Assembly: GCF_000718305.1 (NCBI RefSeq)
Contig: NZ_JOFQ01000029.1
Location: 1 to 64,000, forward strand
DNA length: 64,000 nt
DNA from: Streptomyces niger
GTDB taxonomy: Bacteria; Actinomycetota; Actinomycetes; Streptomycetales; Streptomycetaceae
Direction of reading: 5' to 3'
This document shows, one piece after another, positions 9,412 through 17,185 of this stretch (position 1 is the stretch's first letter; each line of letters opens with the position of its first letter). The position numbers and the translations under genes are program-made. The notes below the pieces were generated by a model, which was not told the DNA's origin, ran no database searches, and saw nothing but the letters and a program-made list of their open reading frames with translations.

Positions 9412-10623
9412 TCAGACGACCACGGTGGCGCGGAAGAGCGTGCCCTCACCGGTCACGGCGATTTCCTCCCCGGCCGGGACGAAGGCGGACTCACCGGGCG
9501 CGAGTGCCAGTTGCCGGGCCGGGTCCGGCTCGCCGGCGTCCCGCAGGACGACGGAGCCCGCCGTGCAGAGCAGGATCTGCGGCGTACGGTTCGCCAGCGG
9601 CACCGGCGCGGCGCCGGGGGCCAGGACGTACCGCGAGAGCCGGAACTCGTCGATGGGGGTGTCGTAGACCTCCTCGCCCGACGGGCCGGCCTCCGGGCGC
9701 AGCACGCCCGCGTCGCCCGGCTCGAAGCGGACGACGCGCAGCAGTTCGGGGACGTCCACGTGCTTCGGGGTGAGGCCGCAGCGGAGCACGTTGTCGGAGT
9801 TGGCCATCAGCTCGACGCCGAGGCCGTTGAGGTAGGCGTGCGGGATGCCGGCGCCGAGGAAGAGGGCCTCGCCGGGCTGGAGCGTGACGTAGTTGAGCAG
9901 CATCGCGGCGATGACGCCGGGGTCGCCCGGGTAGTGGTGGGCGATGGCGGCGTACGCGGCGTAGGACTCGGCGTGGGGGCCGCCGGCCTTGCCCAGGCGC
10001 TCGGCGGCGGCGGTGGCCTCGCCGACCGTCTCGGCCATGGCGTGCTTGTCGGCGGTGAGGACGGCGGTGAGCACCTCGCGCAGCGCGTCCTCCTCAGGGC
10101 CCGCGTGCAGGAGGTCGACGTACGGCTTGAGGCTGTCGACGCCCAGGCCGGCGAGCAGGTCGGCGGCCTCGGCCGGGTGCCGGAAGCCGCACAGGCCGTC
10201 GAAGGGGGTGAGCGCGCAGATCAGCTCGGGCTTGTGGTTGGCGTCCTTGTAGTTGCGGTGCGGCGCGTCGATCGGGACGCCGCGCCGCTCCTCGTCGGCG
10301 AAGCCCTCCTCGGCCTGCGCGAGGTCGGGGTGGACCTGGAGGGAGAGCGGGGAGCCGGCCGCGAGCAGCTTGAGCAGGAAGGGCAGGCGGGGCCCGAAGG
10401 CGCGTACGGCGTCGGCGCCGAGTTCGATCTCCGGGTCCTCGTCGATGATCTCGGCCAGGGACTGCGGACCGATGCCCCGGTCGACGCGGGACGGCGCGCC
10501 GGGGTGGGCGCCCATCCACATCTCCGCCTGCGGCTCACCGGTCGGCTCGACGCCGAGCAGGTAAGGGATCGCGGTGGTGGACCCCCAGGCGTAGGGGCGC
10601 ACGGTGTTGGTGAGGCGGTCCAT
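9412..10623 (-). CDS. manA: Mannose-6-phosphate isomerase, class I
   Basis: The enzyme interconverts fructose-6-phosphate and mannose-6-phosphate, feeding GDP-mannose synthesis. The 403-residue protein opens with the type I signature MDRLTNTVRPYAWGS. It has the zinc-site region LLKLLAAGSPLSLQVHPDL, with Gln and His ligands, near residue 90-115. A later segment, EALFLGAGIPHAYLNG, is the cupin region with the second histidine. The ATG at 10623 is preceded by AGGAG; an upstream in-frame start would add 53 Arg/Ser-rich residues translated from a tandem repeat and is rejected. It follows the SIS gene and is likely co-transcribed with it and the Trm112-like gene. Confidence 0.95.
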   Translation of the reverse strand: MDRLTNTVRPYAWGSTTAIPYLLGVEPTGEPQAEMWMGAHPGAPSRVDRGIGPQSLAEIIDEDPEIELGADAVRAFGPRLPFLLKLLAAGSPLSLQVHPDLAQAEEGFADEERRGVPIDAPHRNYKDANHKPELICALTPFDGLCGFRHPAEAADLLAGLGVDSLKPYVDLLHAGPEEDALREVLTAVLTADKHAMAETVGEATAAAERLGKAGGPHAESYAAYAAIAHHYPGDPGVIAAMLLNYVTLQPGEALFLGAGIPHAYLNGLGVELMANSDNVLRCGLTPKHVDVPELLRVVRFEPGDAGVLRPEAGPSGEEVYDTPIDEFRLSRYVLAPGAAPVPLANRTPQILLCTAGSVVLRDAGEPDPARQLALAPGESAFVPAGEEIAVTGEGTLFRATVVV

Positions 10624-10688
10624 GGCGGGCGGGCTCCTGTAGTGATCGGTAGGGGCGGTGACGGCGACCGGACGGGCGGTGGAGCGGC

Positions 10689-10772
10689 GGTCCGAGGGGC
10701 GACGGTCCGAGAGACGACGGTCCGAGTCCGAGAGACGACTGTCCGAGTCCGAGAGAGGACGGTCCGAGGGGG
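10689..10772. repeat. Tandem repeat in the SIS-manA intercistronic gap
   Basis: About five copies of a unit built on GGTCCGAGAGACGAC recur with spacing of 15 or 21 bases between the SIS stop codon and the manA start. The copies carrying an extra GTCCGA hexamer are the longer ones. It is non-coding and probably generated by slippage; it could affect readthrough into manA. Confidence 0.6.
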
Positions 10773-10791
10773 CGGCGCGCACCGCCCCGCC

Positions 10792-11937
10792 TCATGATCC
10801 CTCGGCTCCGGCGAGCGCCAGGTAAACGGCGGCGAAATCCGTGGTGGCCAGGAGTTGTGCGGCGTTCTCCAAAGGACTGCCCTCGCTCTCCGCTTCGAGC
10901 TCGCTGACCGGGGTGTCCCGTTCCAGGGCGAGGTCGCGGGCTGTGGGGGCTGCGGACAGCGGGCCCGGCGGGCCCTCACGGAGCAGCAGAGCGCGGGCGC
11001 GCAGCGTCTCGGGCTGCTCGACCCGGTCACGGAAGAAATCGTCCGGGTCGGCACCGGCCGCGAGCGCTCCGGCCAGCAGCATGCCGTGCGCGGTGAGCGC
11101 CTCGGGGAGCTCGGCGGCGAGCGCGGGGCGGCCCGCGAGGCCGGTCAGCACGGTCGCGAAGTGCCGGCCGACGGCGCCCGCGACGGTGCCCTCGGTCCAG
11201 ATCAGCGGGAGGCTGTCGGCGAGCTCGGCGGCGAGGGTCTTGGCGGGGTTGCCGTACGTGGCGGCGGCCGGGCCGCACTCGGCGGCGACCTGGTCGAGCT
11301 TGTCGGCGAGCCGGGACAGCTCGTCGGCCGGCGCGTTGATCAGCCCGATCCGGTCGGCGAGCACGAGCAGCGGGGTGAGCAGCGACCAGAGGGTGCCGGG
11401 CGCGGCGGGCGGCGCGCCCTCGACGTCGAACTCGCCGTCGTACGGGGTGGTCGCGAGCGGTACGGCGAGCCCGCGGGCCTGGGTGAGGGCGTCGGCGAGC
11501 GGGCTGCCGGCCGGGGTGACACCGACGACGGAGCAGCCCCGCCGGTAGGCGTTCTCGACCAGCTCGGCGAGGCCGGTGTCGGCGCCGTCGGGCGCGGCGA
11601 GGAGCAGCAGGTCCAGCGGGCCCGTCCAGCCGGGCAGGGACCAGCGCAGGGCGCCGGGGACGGGGGCGACGCCGGTGGGCCGGATCGACGTCACGGGGCA
11701 GCTGCCGCCGCCGAGGGCGCCGAAGAGGTCGGCGACGCAGGGGGCGGCGGGGGCGGGGCCCGCGACGAGAACGGTGCGCGGGCGGCCGTCGGGCGCGAGG
11801 TCCGGTATGCCGGCCTCGGCGGCGTTCCGTGCCGCGGTGCGTACGCGGGCGCCGGACTCGGCCACGGCGCGCAGCAGGCCGTACCGGTCCGCCTCGGCCA
11901 GGGCCTCGGGGGCGTCGAGAAGTGACTCGTCGAGCAT
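10792..11937 (-). CDS. SIS-domain protein, phosphosugar isomerase-like
   Basis: The 381-residue product resembles bacterial/archaeal bifunctional phosphoglucose/phosphomannose isomerase-like proteins. In Streptomyces these sit between manA and manB. A first SIS-type half covers about residues 55-160 (the VLVAGPAPAAPCVADLFGAL and NAYRRGCSVVGVTP segments). A second half follows with the PLIWTEGTVAGAVGRHFATVL segment near 245. The phosphosugar-binding loops are poorly conserved (GAP rather than GxGxS), so activity is uncertain; a scaffold or sensor role is possible. The ATG at 11937 has GGAAGG upstream. It likely forms an operon with the Trm112-like gene upstream and manA downstream. Confidence 0.75.
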   Translation of the reverse strand: MLDESLLDAPEALAEADRYGLLRAVAESGARVRTAARNAAEAGIPDLAPDGRPRTVLVAGPAPAAPCVADLFGALGGGSCPVTSIRPTGVAPVPGALRWSLPGWTGPLDLLLLAAPDGADTGLAELVENAYRRGCSVVGVTPAGSPLADALTQARGLAVPLATTPYDGEFDVEGAPPAAPGTLWSLLTPLLVLADRIGLINAPADELSRLADKLDQVAAECGPAAATYGNPAKTLAAELADSLPLIWTEGTVAGAVGRHFATVLTGLAGRPALAAELPEALTAHGMLLAGALAAGADPDDFFRDRVEQPETLRARALLLREGPPGPLSAAPTARDLALERDTPVSELEAESEGSPLENAAQLLATTDFAAVYLALAGAEGS

Positions 11938-11998
11938 GGTGATGCTGCCTTCCGGTCGCCGGGCGGGCCGGGCGGCGCCGGCCGCTGCCCCAGGATTC

Positions 11999-12181
11999 TC
12001 AGGCCGGCTTGCGCGCCTCGTCCACGAGGAGGACGGGGATGCCGTCGCGCACGGGGTAGGCGAGACCGCAACCGGTGCCGGTGCAGACCAGCTCGGCGGG
12101 GTCGTCGGCGGACTTGTCCGCGAGCGGGGCGTGGCACGCCGGGCAGGCGAGGATCTCGAGGAGGCTGGCTTCGACCGGCAT
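11999..12181 (-). CDS. Trm112-like small zinc protein
   Basis: The 60-residue protein belongs to the Trm112/UPF0434 family. It carries two Cys pairs, [11 protein letters not shown] at residue 10 and [12 protein letters not shown] at about 32, which would form one zinc ribbon. Trm112 proteins activate methyltransferases in eukaryotes and archaea; the bacterial partner is not known here. The ending [11 protein letters not shown] is typical of the family. It is the first gene of the Trm112-SIS-manA group, because a strong terminator separates it from manB. Confidence 0.9.
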   Translation of the reverse strand: MPVEASLLEILACPACHAPLADKSADDPAELVCTGTGCGLAYPVRDGIPVLLVDEARKPA

Positions 12182-12332
12182 GGTGGCGACCCCTTCAGGG
12201 TGATGATGTGTTTCGCCTCGTCAGCGTACCGCCGGGTGGCGGCCGGGAGCGCCTTTCGGCCGGTGGGCCGCGGTACGCGGCCAGGTCGCGCTTGAGGACG
12301 TGGGCACGCGGGGCCCGTCGGAACCACCGTAC

Positions 12333-12377
12333 GGCGGGGCCGGCGCGCGGGCTTCCGCACCCGTCGCCGGCCCCGCC
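12333..12377 (-). terminator. Terminator downstream of manB
   Basis: A perfect 13-bp GC stem (12333-12345 with 12365-12377) has a 19-base loop. It lies just past the manB stop codon and before the Trm112-like gene, so the manB transcript probably ends here at least in part. Confidence 0.65.
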
Positions 12378-12396
12378 TCCGTGGCGGCGCGCCGCG

Positions 12397-13755
12397 TCAG
12401 CCGCGGACGATGGCCAGGACCTCGTCGCGGACGCGGTCGACGGTGGCCGCGTCCCGGCCCTCGGCGTTCAGGCGCAGCAGCGGCTCGGTGTTGGAGGGGC
12501 GGAGGTTGAACCACCAGTCGGTGGCGGTGACGGTCAGGCCGTCCAGCTCGTCCAGCTCCACGCCCTCGCGGCCCTCGTAGGCGGCCTTGATCGCGGCGAG
12601 TCGGCCGGCCTGGTCGTCGACGGTGCTGTTGATCTCGCCGGAGGCGGCGTACCGGTCGTACTGCGCGACCAGGCCCGAGAGCGGGCCGTCCTGGCCGCCG
12701 AGCGCCGCCAGGACGTGCATGGCGGCGAGCATGCCGGTGTCGGCGTTCCAGAAGTCGCGGAAGTAGTAGTGCGCGGAGTGCTCGCCGCCGAAGATCGCGC
12801 CGGTCCTGGCCATCTCGGCCTTGATGAAGGAGTGGCCGACGCGGGTGCGGACGGGCCGGCCGCCGCTCTCCTTGACCACCTCCGGGACGGACCAGGAGGT
12901 GATGCAGTTGTGGATCACCGTGGCGCCCGGCTCCTTGGCCAGCTCGCGCGAGGCGACCAGTGCGGTGATGGCCGAGGGCGAGACCGGGTCGCCGTTCTCG
13001 TCGACGACGAAGCAGCGGTCGGCGTCGCCGTCGAAGGCCAGGCCGAGGTCGGCGCCGGTCTCCCGGACGCGGGCCTGGAGGTCGACGATGTTCTTCGGGT
13101 CCAGCGGGTTGGCCTCGTGGTTCGGGAAGGTGCCGTCCAGCTCGAAGTACATCGGGTCCAGCTCCACCGGCAGGCCCTGGAAGACGGTGGGGACGGTGTG
13201 GCCGCCCATGCCGTTGCCCGCGTCCACCACGACCTTCAACGGCCGGATGTGCACCAGGTCCACCAGGGAGCGCAGGTGGGCCGCGTAGTCGCCCAGCACG
13301 TCGCGCTGGGTGACGGAGCCGGTCTCCGCGACGGGCTCGGGGGCGCCGTTCTCGAGCCACCCCTCCACCAGGGCGCGGATGTCGGCGAGGCCGGTGTCCT
13401 GGCCGACCGGGGCCGCGCCGGCCCGGCACATCTTGATGCCGTTGTACTGGGCGGGGTTGTGCGACGCGGTGAACATCGCGCCCGGCAGGTCCAGCGCGCC
13501 GCTCGCGTAGTACAGCTCGTCGGTCGAGCACAGCCCGATCTCGGTGACGTCGGCCCCGCGCCCGGCGGCACCGCGGGCGAACGCACGGGACAGGCCCGGC
13601 GAGGACGGCCGCATGTCGTGCCCGATGACGATCCCGTCCGCCTCGGTGACCTGGACGAAGGCCGCTCCGAACAGCTCGGCCAGCCCCTCGTCCCACTGAT
13701 CGGGGACCACACCGCGCACGTCGTACGCCTTCACGATCTGCGACAGATCAGCCAC
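12397..13755 (-). CDS. manB: Phosphomannomutase/phosphoglucomutase
   Basis: The enzyme converts mannose-6-phosphate to mannose-1-phosphate (and probably the glucose isomers). The 452-residue protein shows all four hexose-phosphate mutase signatures. The phosphoserine loop is FTASHNPAQYNG at about residue 97, the metal site is AFDGDADRCF at about 240, and the substrate loop FGGEHSAHYYF is at about 315. The phosphate-binding RPSNTEPLLRL is near the C-terminus. The start is GTG 13755, six bases after AGGAGG. With manA and the nucleotidylyltransferase at 27880 it would complete a GDP-mannose route. Confidence 0.95.
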   Translation of the reverse strand: MADLSQIVKAYDVRGVVPDQWDEGLAELFGAAFVQVTEADGIVIGHDMRPSSPGLSRAFARGAAGRGADVTEIGLCSTDELYYASGALDLPGAMFTASHNPAQYNGIKMCRAGAAPVGQDTGLADIRALVEGWLENGAPEPVAETGSVTQRDVLGDYAAHLRSLVDLVHIRPLKVVVDAGNGMGGHTVPTVFQGLPVELDPMYFELDGTFPNHEANPLDPKNIVDLQARVRETGADLGLAFDGDADRCFVVDENGDPVSPSAITALVASRELAKEPGATVIHNCITSWSVPEVVKESGGRPVRTRVGHSFIKAEMARTGAIFGGEHSAHYYFRDFWNADTGMLAAMHVLAALGGQDGPLSGLVAQYDRYAASGEINSTVDDQAGRLAAIKAAYEGREGVELDELDGLTVTATDWWFNLRPSNTEPLLRLNAEGRDAATVDRVRDEVLAIVRG

Positions 13756-13916
13756 AGCCACCCTCCTGAGGTCTCTTCGGGTCACCCAAGCTACCGGGAA
13801 GATCTGTGGCCCAGCCGTGAACCATCGGTGAACGATGTTCCCGTACGACTGCTTCCGGCCCGAAATCGACCGGACGGGATGGCTTCGTGGCCGGGCGCGG
13901 CGGTCCCGGCGACTGC

Positions 13917-15566
13917 TCAGTGCAGCATCCAGCCCAGTACCGCCGTGCTCTGCGCCAGCACGATCAGACACATCACGAGGAGCAGCGCGAGGCTCCAGGG
14001 CAGGACCTTGCGGAGCAGGTCGCCCTCGCGCCCGGCCAGGCCGACGGCGGCGCAGGCGATGGTCAGGTTCTGCGGGGAGATCATCTTGCCCAGGACGCCG
14101 CCGGAGCTGTTGGCCGCCGCGAGCAGTTCGGGGGCGAGTCCGGACTGCTGGGCGGCGGTGACCTGGAGGGCGCCGAAGAGGGCGTTGGCGGAGGTGTCGG
14201 AGCCGGTGACGGCGACGCCGAACCAGCCCAGTACGGGCGAGAGGAAGGCGAGGCCCGCGCCGGCCGCGGCGACGAAATGGCCGATCGTGGCGGCCTGGCC
14301 CGAGAGGTTCATGACGTAGGCCAGGGCGAGCACGGAGGTCACGGTCAGGATGGCGAAGCGCAGCTCGTGGACGGTGGCCAGCCACTCCTTGGCGGCGGCG
14401 CCGGCCCGCACGCCGAGGACGGCCGCGGTGATCAGTCCGGCGAGGAGGACGAGGGTGCCGCCGGTGGCGACCAGCGGGAGCGCGAGGACGTTGCCGCCGA
14501 CCGGCTTGCCGTCGGGGCCCGCGACGTTCAGCAGCGGCCAGTCGAAGGACTGCGTCGCGGCCGCCGCCCAGCCCTTGAAGGGCGGTATCTGCGCGAGCGA
14601 GAACACCACGATGATCAGGCCGTACGGGGCGTACGCGCGGACGGTCTCGCGGCGGCTGTCCCGTACGTCCAGGTCCTCGCTGCGGGCGCCGGTGAGGACG
14701 GCCGCGCGGACGTCGGCGGAGGCGGGGCGGCGGACGTCGGCGGAGGCGGGGCGGCGGGCGGCTGCCACCGCTACCAGCGCGGCGGCGCCGATCAGTGCGG
14801 CGCCGATGTCGGCGAGCTGCGCGGAGACGAAGTTGCTGGCGGCGAACTGGGCGACGGCGAAGGCCACGCCGCAGGCGAGGGCGGGCAGCCAGGTCTCGCG
14901 CAGGCCGCGCCGGCCGTCCACGAGGGCGACGAGCAGGAGGGGCACGACGAGGGCGAGCAGCGGCGTCTGGCGGCCCACCACGGAGGCGACCGAGTCCAGC
15001 GGGAGCCCGGTGACCTGGGCGAGGGTGACGACAGGGGTGCCCATGGCGCCGAACGCGACGGGTGCGGTGTTGGCGACGAGGGCGACGACCGCCGCCTTGA
15101 CGGGGTCGAAGCCGAGCGCGACCAGCATCACGGCGCTGATGGCGACCGGGGCGCCGAAGCCCGCCAGCGCCTCCAGCAGGGCGCCGAAGCAGAAGGTGAT
15201 GACCAGGGCCTGGATGCGGGGGTCGTCGGAGAGCCGGGAGAAGGAGCGGCGCAGCACGTCGAAGTGCTGGGTGCGGACCGTCATCCGGTACACCCACAGG
15301 GCGTTGACGACGATCCACATGATGGGGAAGAGCCCGAAGACGGCGCCCTGCACGGCGCTGGAGAGGGCCTGCGTCACGGGCATGGCCGAGCCGAACCAGG
15401 CGGTCAGCAGGGCGACGGCGAGTCCGATGAGGCCCGCGTGGTGGGCGCGCATCCGTACGGCGCCGAGCAGGACCAGGACGGTGATCAGGGGCAGCGCCGC
15501 GACGAGCGCGGACAGGGCGAGCGAATCGGCGATCGGCTGAAGCTGCTGGACGAACACTCCGGACAT
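13917..15566 (-). CDS. L-lactate permease family transporter
   Basis: The 549-residue protein matches the LctP/LldP family in length and character, with a dozen or more hydrophobic helices. Family segments include FCFGALLEALAGFGAPVAIS near residue 130, the TAPVAFGAMGTPV segment near 170 and the C-terminal ALQVTAAQQSGLAPELLAA followed by GGVLGKMISPQNL. It imports lactate or glycolate with protons. A soluble Arg/Asp-rich loop at about residue 275-300 is encoded by two copies of a 24-base repeat (RRPASADV twice). I use ATG 15566, preceded by GGGGAGG; an upstream start adds 32 unlikely residues. No lactate dehydrogenase gene is adjacent. Confidence 0.9.
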   Translation of the reverse strand: MSGVFVQQLQPIADSLALSALVAALPLITVLVLLGAVRMRAHHAGLIGLAVALLTAWFGSAMPVTQALSSAVQGAVFGLFPIMWIVVNALWVYRMTVRTQHFDVLRRSFSRLSDDPRIQALVITFCFGALLEALAGFGAPVAISAVMLVALGFDPVKAAVVALVANTAPVAFGAMGTPVVTLAQVTGLPLDSVASVVGRQTPLLALVVPLLLVALVDGRRGLRETWLPALACGVAFAVAQFAASNFVSAQLADIGAALIGAAALVAVAAARRPASADVRRPASADVRAAVLTGARSEDLDVRDSRRETVRAYAPYGLIIVVFSLAQIPPFKGWAAAATQSFDWPLLNVAGPDGKPVGGNVLALPLVATGGTLVLLAGLITAAVLGVRAGAAAKEWLATVHELRFAILTVTSVLALAYVMNLSGQAATIGHFVAAAGAGLAFLSPVLGWFGVAVTGSDTSANALFGALQVTAAQQSGLAPELLAAANSSGGVLGKMISPQNLTIACAAVGLAGREGDLLRKVLPWSLALLLVMCLIVLAQSTAVLGWMLH

Positions 15567-15882
15567 GCGGCTGCCTCCCCGGCGGCGTGGCGGCTCCCCC
15601 GCTGCTTCCGTCATGCGGAAAGCGATCTCGCAGGAGTGGAGGAATGGTCGTGTCCGCGCCAAGCCGGAGTCAATGGGCCGTCACGAAATGACGGCTGTTC
15701 AGGAGTGTTTCGGCATCAGGCCTGTGCACGCGGGGACATCAGGCGCGTACACCTCGGGGAAACGGCCGGAAACCGATGCCCGCACCCCTACGAGTACGCG
15801 ACATCGACACCTACGAGTACGCGGCACCGGCATTTACGAAGCCGTGCGGACCGGGGCCCACGAAGGCGCGGGTCGCCGGCCT
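15567..15882. promoter_or_regulatory. Lactate permease upstream region with dyad and direct repeat
   Basis: No gene is seen. A perfect 7-bp inverted repeat GCCGTCA (15677-15683) / TGACGGC (15689-15695) with a 5-base loop lies about 110 bases upstream of the permease start. Further away a 14-base direct repeat CCTACGAGTACGCG occurs at 15787-15800 and 15810-15823. The first is a candidate operator, the second of unknown meaning. Confidence 0.35.
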
Positions 15883-16311
15883 TCAGGAGTCCGGCGAGCG
15901 CAGCACACGGAGGTGACCACGCCGGGCCACCTCCATCGGGTCGGCCTCGCGGGGGCCGGCCGCCTCGGGTCCGCCGGCCGCACGTTCCTGCGGACGCGCC
16001 GCTTCCCGCACCGCGTTGGCGAGCGCTTCGAGGTCGTCACCGCTCGGCTGGACCGCGCCGGGGTCGGCGGCCAGCCGGACGACCTCCCACCCGCGTGGCG
16101 CGGTCAGGCGCTCGGAGTGCTCGGCACACAGGTCGTAGCAGTGGGGTTCCGCGTAAGTGGCGAGCGGGCCGAGCACAGCGGTCGAATCCGCATAGACGTA
16201 CGTCAGCGTTGCGACGGCGGGACGGCCGCACGCAGTTCGCGAACAGCGACGTACAGGGCTCACGACGTTGGACGGTACCGCACTCTTGAGCGGGCCGCGA
16301 CGACTCTCCAT
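15883..16311 (-). CDS. DUF3499 family protein
   Basis: The 142-residue product is the actinobacterial DUF3499 protein, found beside manB in Streptomyces. Its N-terminal half has two Cys pairs, RRCSRTACGRPAVATL (residues 22-37) and HCYDLCAEHSERL (about 57-69), which look like a zinc-binding site. A conserved GWEVVRL segment follows. The C-terminal 50 residues are Ala/Glu/Pro-rich and disordered. The start could be the upstream ATG (used) or a GTG near VSPVRRCSR. It diverges from the metallopeptidase-like gene at 16594. Function is unknown. Confidence 0.85.
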   Translation of the reverse strand: MESRRGPLKSAVPSNVVSPVRRCSRTACGRPAVATLTYVYADSTAVLGPLATYAEPHCYDLCAEHSERLTAPRGWEVVRLAADPGAVQPSGDDLEALANAVREAARPQERAAGGPEAAGPREADPMEVARRGHLRVLRSPDS

Positions 16312-16593
16312 GACCTCACCCGGCCGTGTCGTCCCGGTTCGCCCGACCTGTCTGACCTGCGCACGCTCGGCCTGACCTGCGCCGAGATCCCGTTGCGAGG
16401 CGAGTGGAGCCGATGATTCCCCCTCCCACTCCAGTCAATTCGTGTCATTTCGCGGGCGTCATGCGAGCGTTCGCCGGTCACTTCGCCTCGGACGAACGAA
16501 CGGAACAGAACGCATACCGATCAGTGAGCGACATGAGGCGCACGGTGCGAGAGTTCGGCCGCCCGCGGCCCTTGGCAGCTACGCTCGTGACTG

Positions 16594-17076
16594 ATGGACA
16601 GCCCCGTACCTCCCCCGGCCGGTGCCGAGGAGAACCCCAGCCCGACGGAGCCGCGTCCGCGCCGCCGCGACCGCCACGGCCGCGGGATGCGCGGTCCGAT
16701 CGCGCCGCCGCAGGTACCGCTCTCCGTGAGCCGTGCCGATGCCTTCGTGGACCTCGTGCACGACTCGGTGGAGCGCCTGGAGCGGCGCTGGCCGCAGCTG
16801 TCGGAGGTGGAGTTCTCCGTGCGCGAGGTGCCGCGGCCGCTGCCCGAGGGTGACGAGGGGTTCGGGCCGGACGAGGACGTGGTGCCGCTGGGCAGCCTGC
16901 TGTCCAGCGAGGACGGCAGCCGGGACCGCATCGTGATCTACCGCCGCCCCGTGGAGATCCGCACCAAGAATCGCGAGGAGCGCGCGCTCCTCGTGCACGA
17001 GGTCGTCGTCGAGCAGGTCGCGGAACTGCTGGGCCTGGCCCCGGAGTCGGTCGACCCCCGCTACGGGCAGGACTGA
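16594..17076 (+). CDS. Zincin-fold (metallopeptidase family) protein with degenerate active site
   Basis: The 160-residue protein fits the small predicted zincin-like metallopeptidase family (Pfam PF06262 type), with a basic Pro-rich N-terminus and the domain from about residue 45. A strand IVIYRRPVEIRTKNREERA leads into the helix that normally carries HExxHxxGHxxG. Here the helix reads HEVVVEQVAELLGL: the first His and Glu remain, but the second and third zinc ligands are replaced by Glu and Glu. Peptidase activity is therefore doubtful. Length and position beside DUF3499 and DUF5719 fit the syntenic gene in Streptomyces. It ends before a bidirectional terminator. Confidence 0.8.
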   Translation: MDSPVPPPAGAEENPSPTEPRPRRRDRHGRGMRGPIAPPQVPLSVSRADAFVDLVHDSVERLERRWPQLSEVEFSVREVPRPLPEGDEGFGPDEDVVPLGSLLSSEDGSRDRIVIYRRPVEIRTKNREERALLVHEVVVEQVAELLGLAPESVDPRYGQD

Positions 17077-17114
17077 GCCGTCCCCTGGAGAAGCAGGGGT
17101 GCGCGACAGCAACA

Positions 17115-17144
17115 GGCCCCTCGGGAGGCGTCTCCCGAGGGGCC
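17115..17144. terminator. Bidirectional terminator, zincin / DUF5719
   Basis: A perfect 13-bp stem, GGCCCCTCGGGAG paired with its complement, has a 4-base GCGT loop between convergent genes. Confidence 0.85.
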
Positions 17145-17185
17145 CGTGCGCGCCCGTCACGTCGGTCGTTCGGTACCGACCTACG

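Noticed and set aside
10624..10782. N-terminal extension of manA
   Set aside because: The extra 53 residues come from a non-coding tandem repeat; a proper ribosome site and the family start are at 10623.
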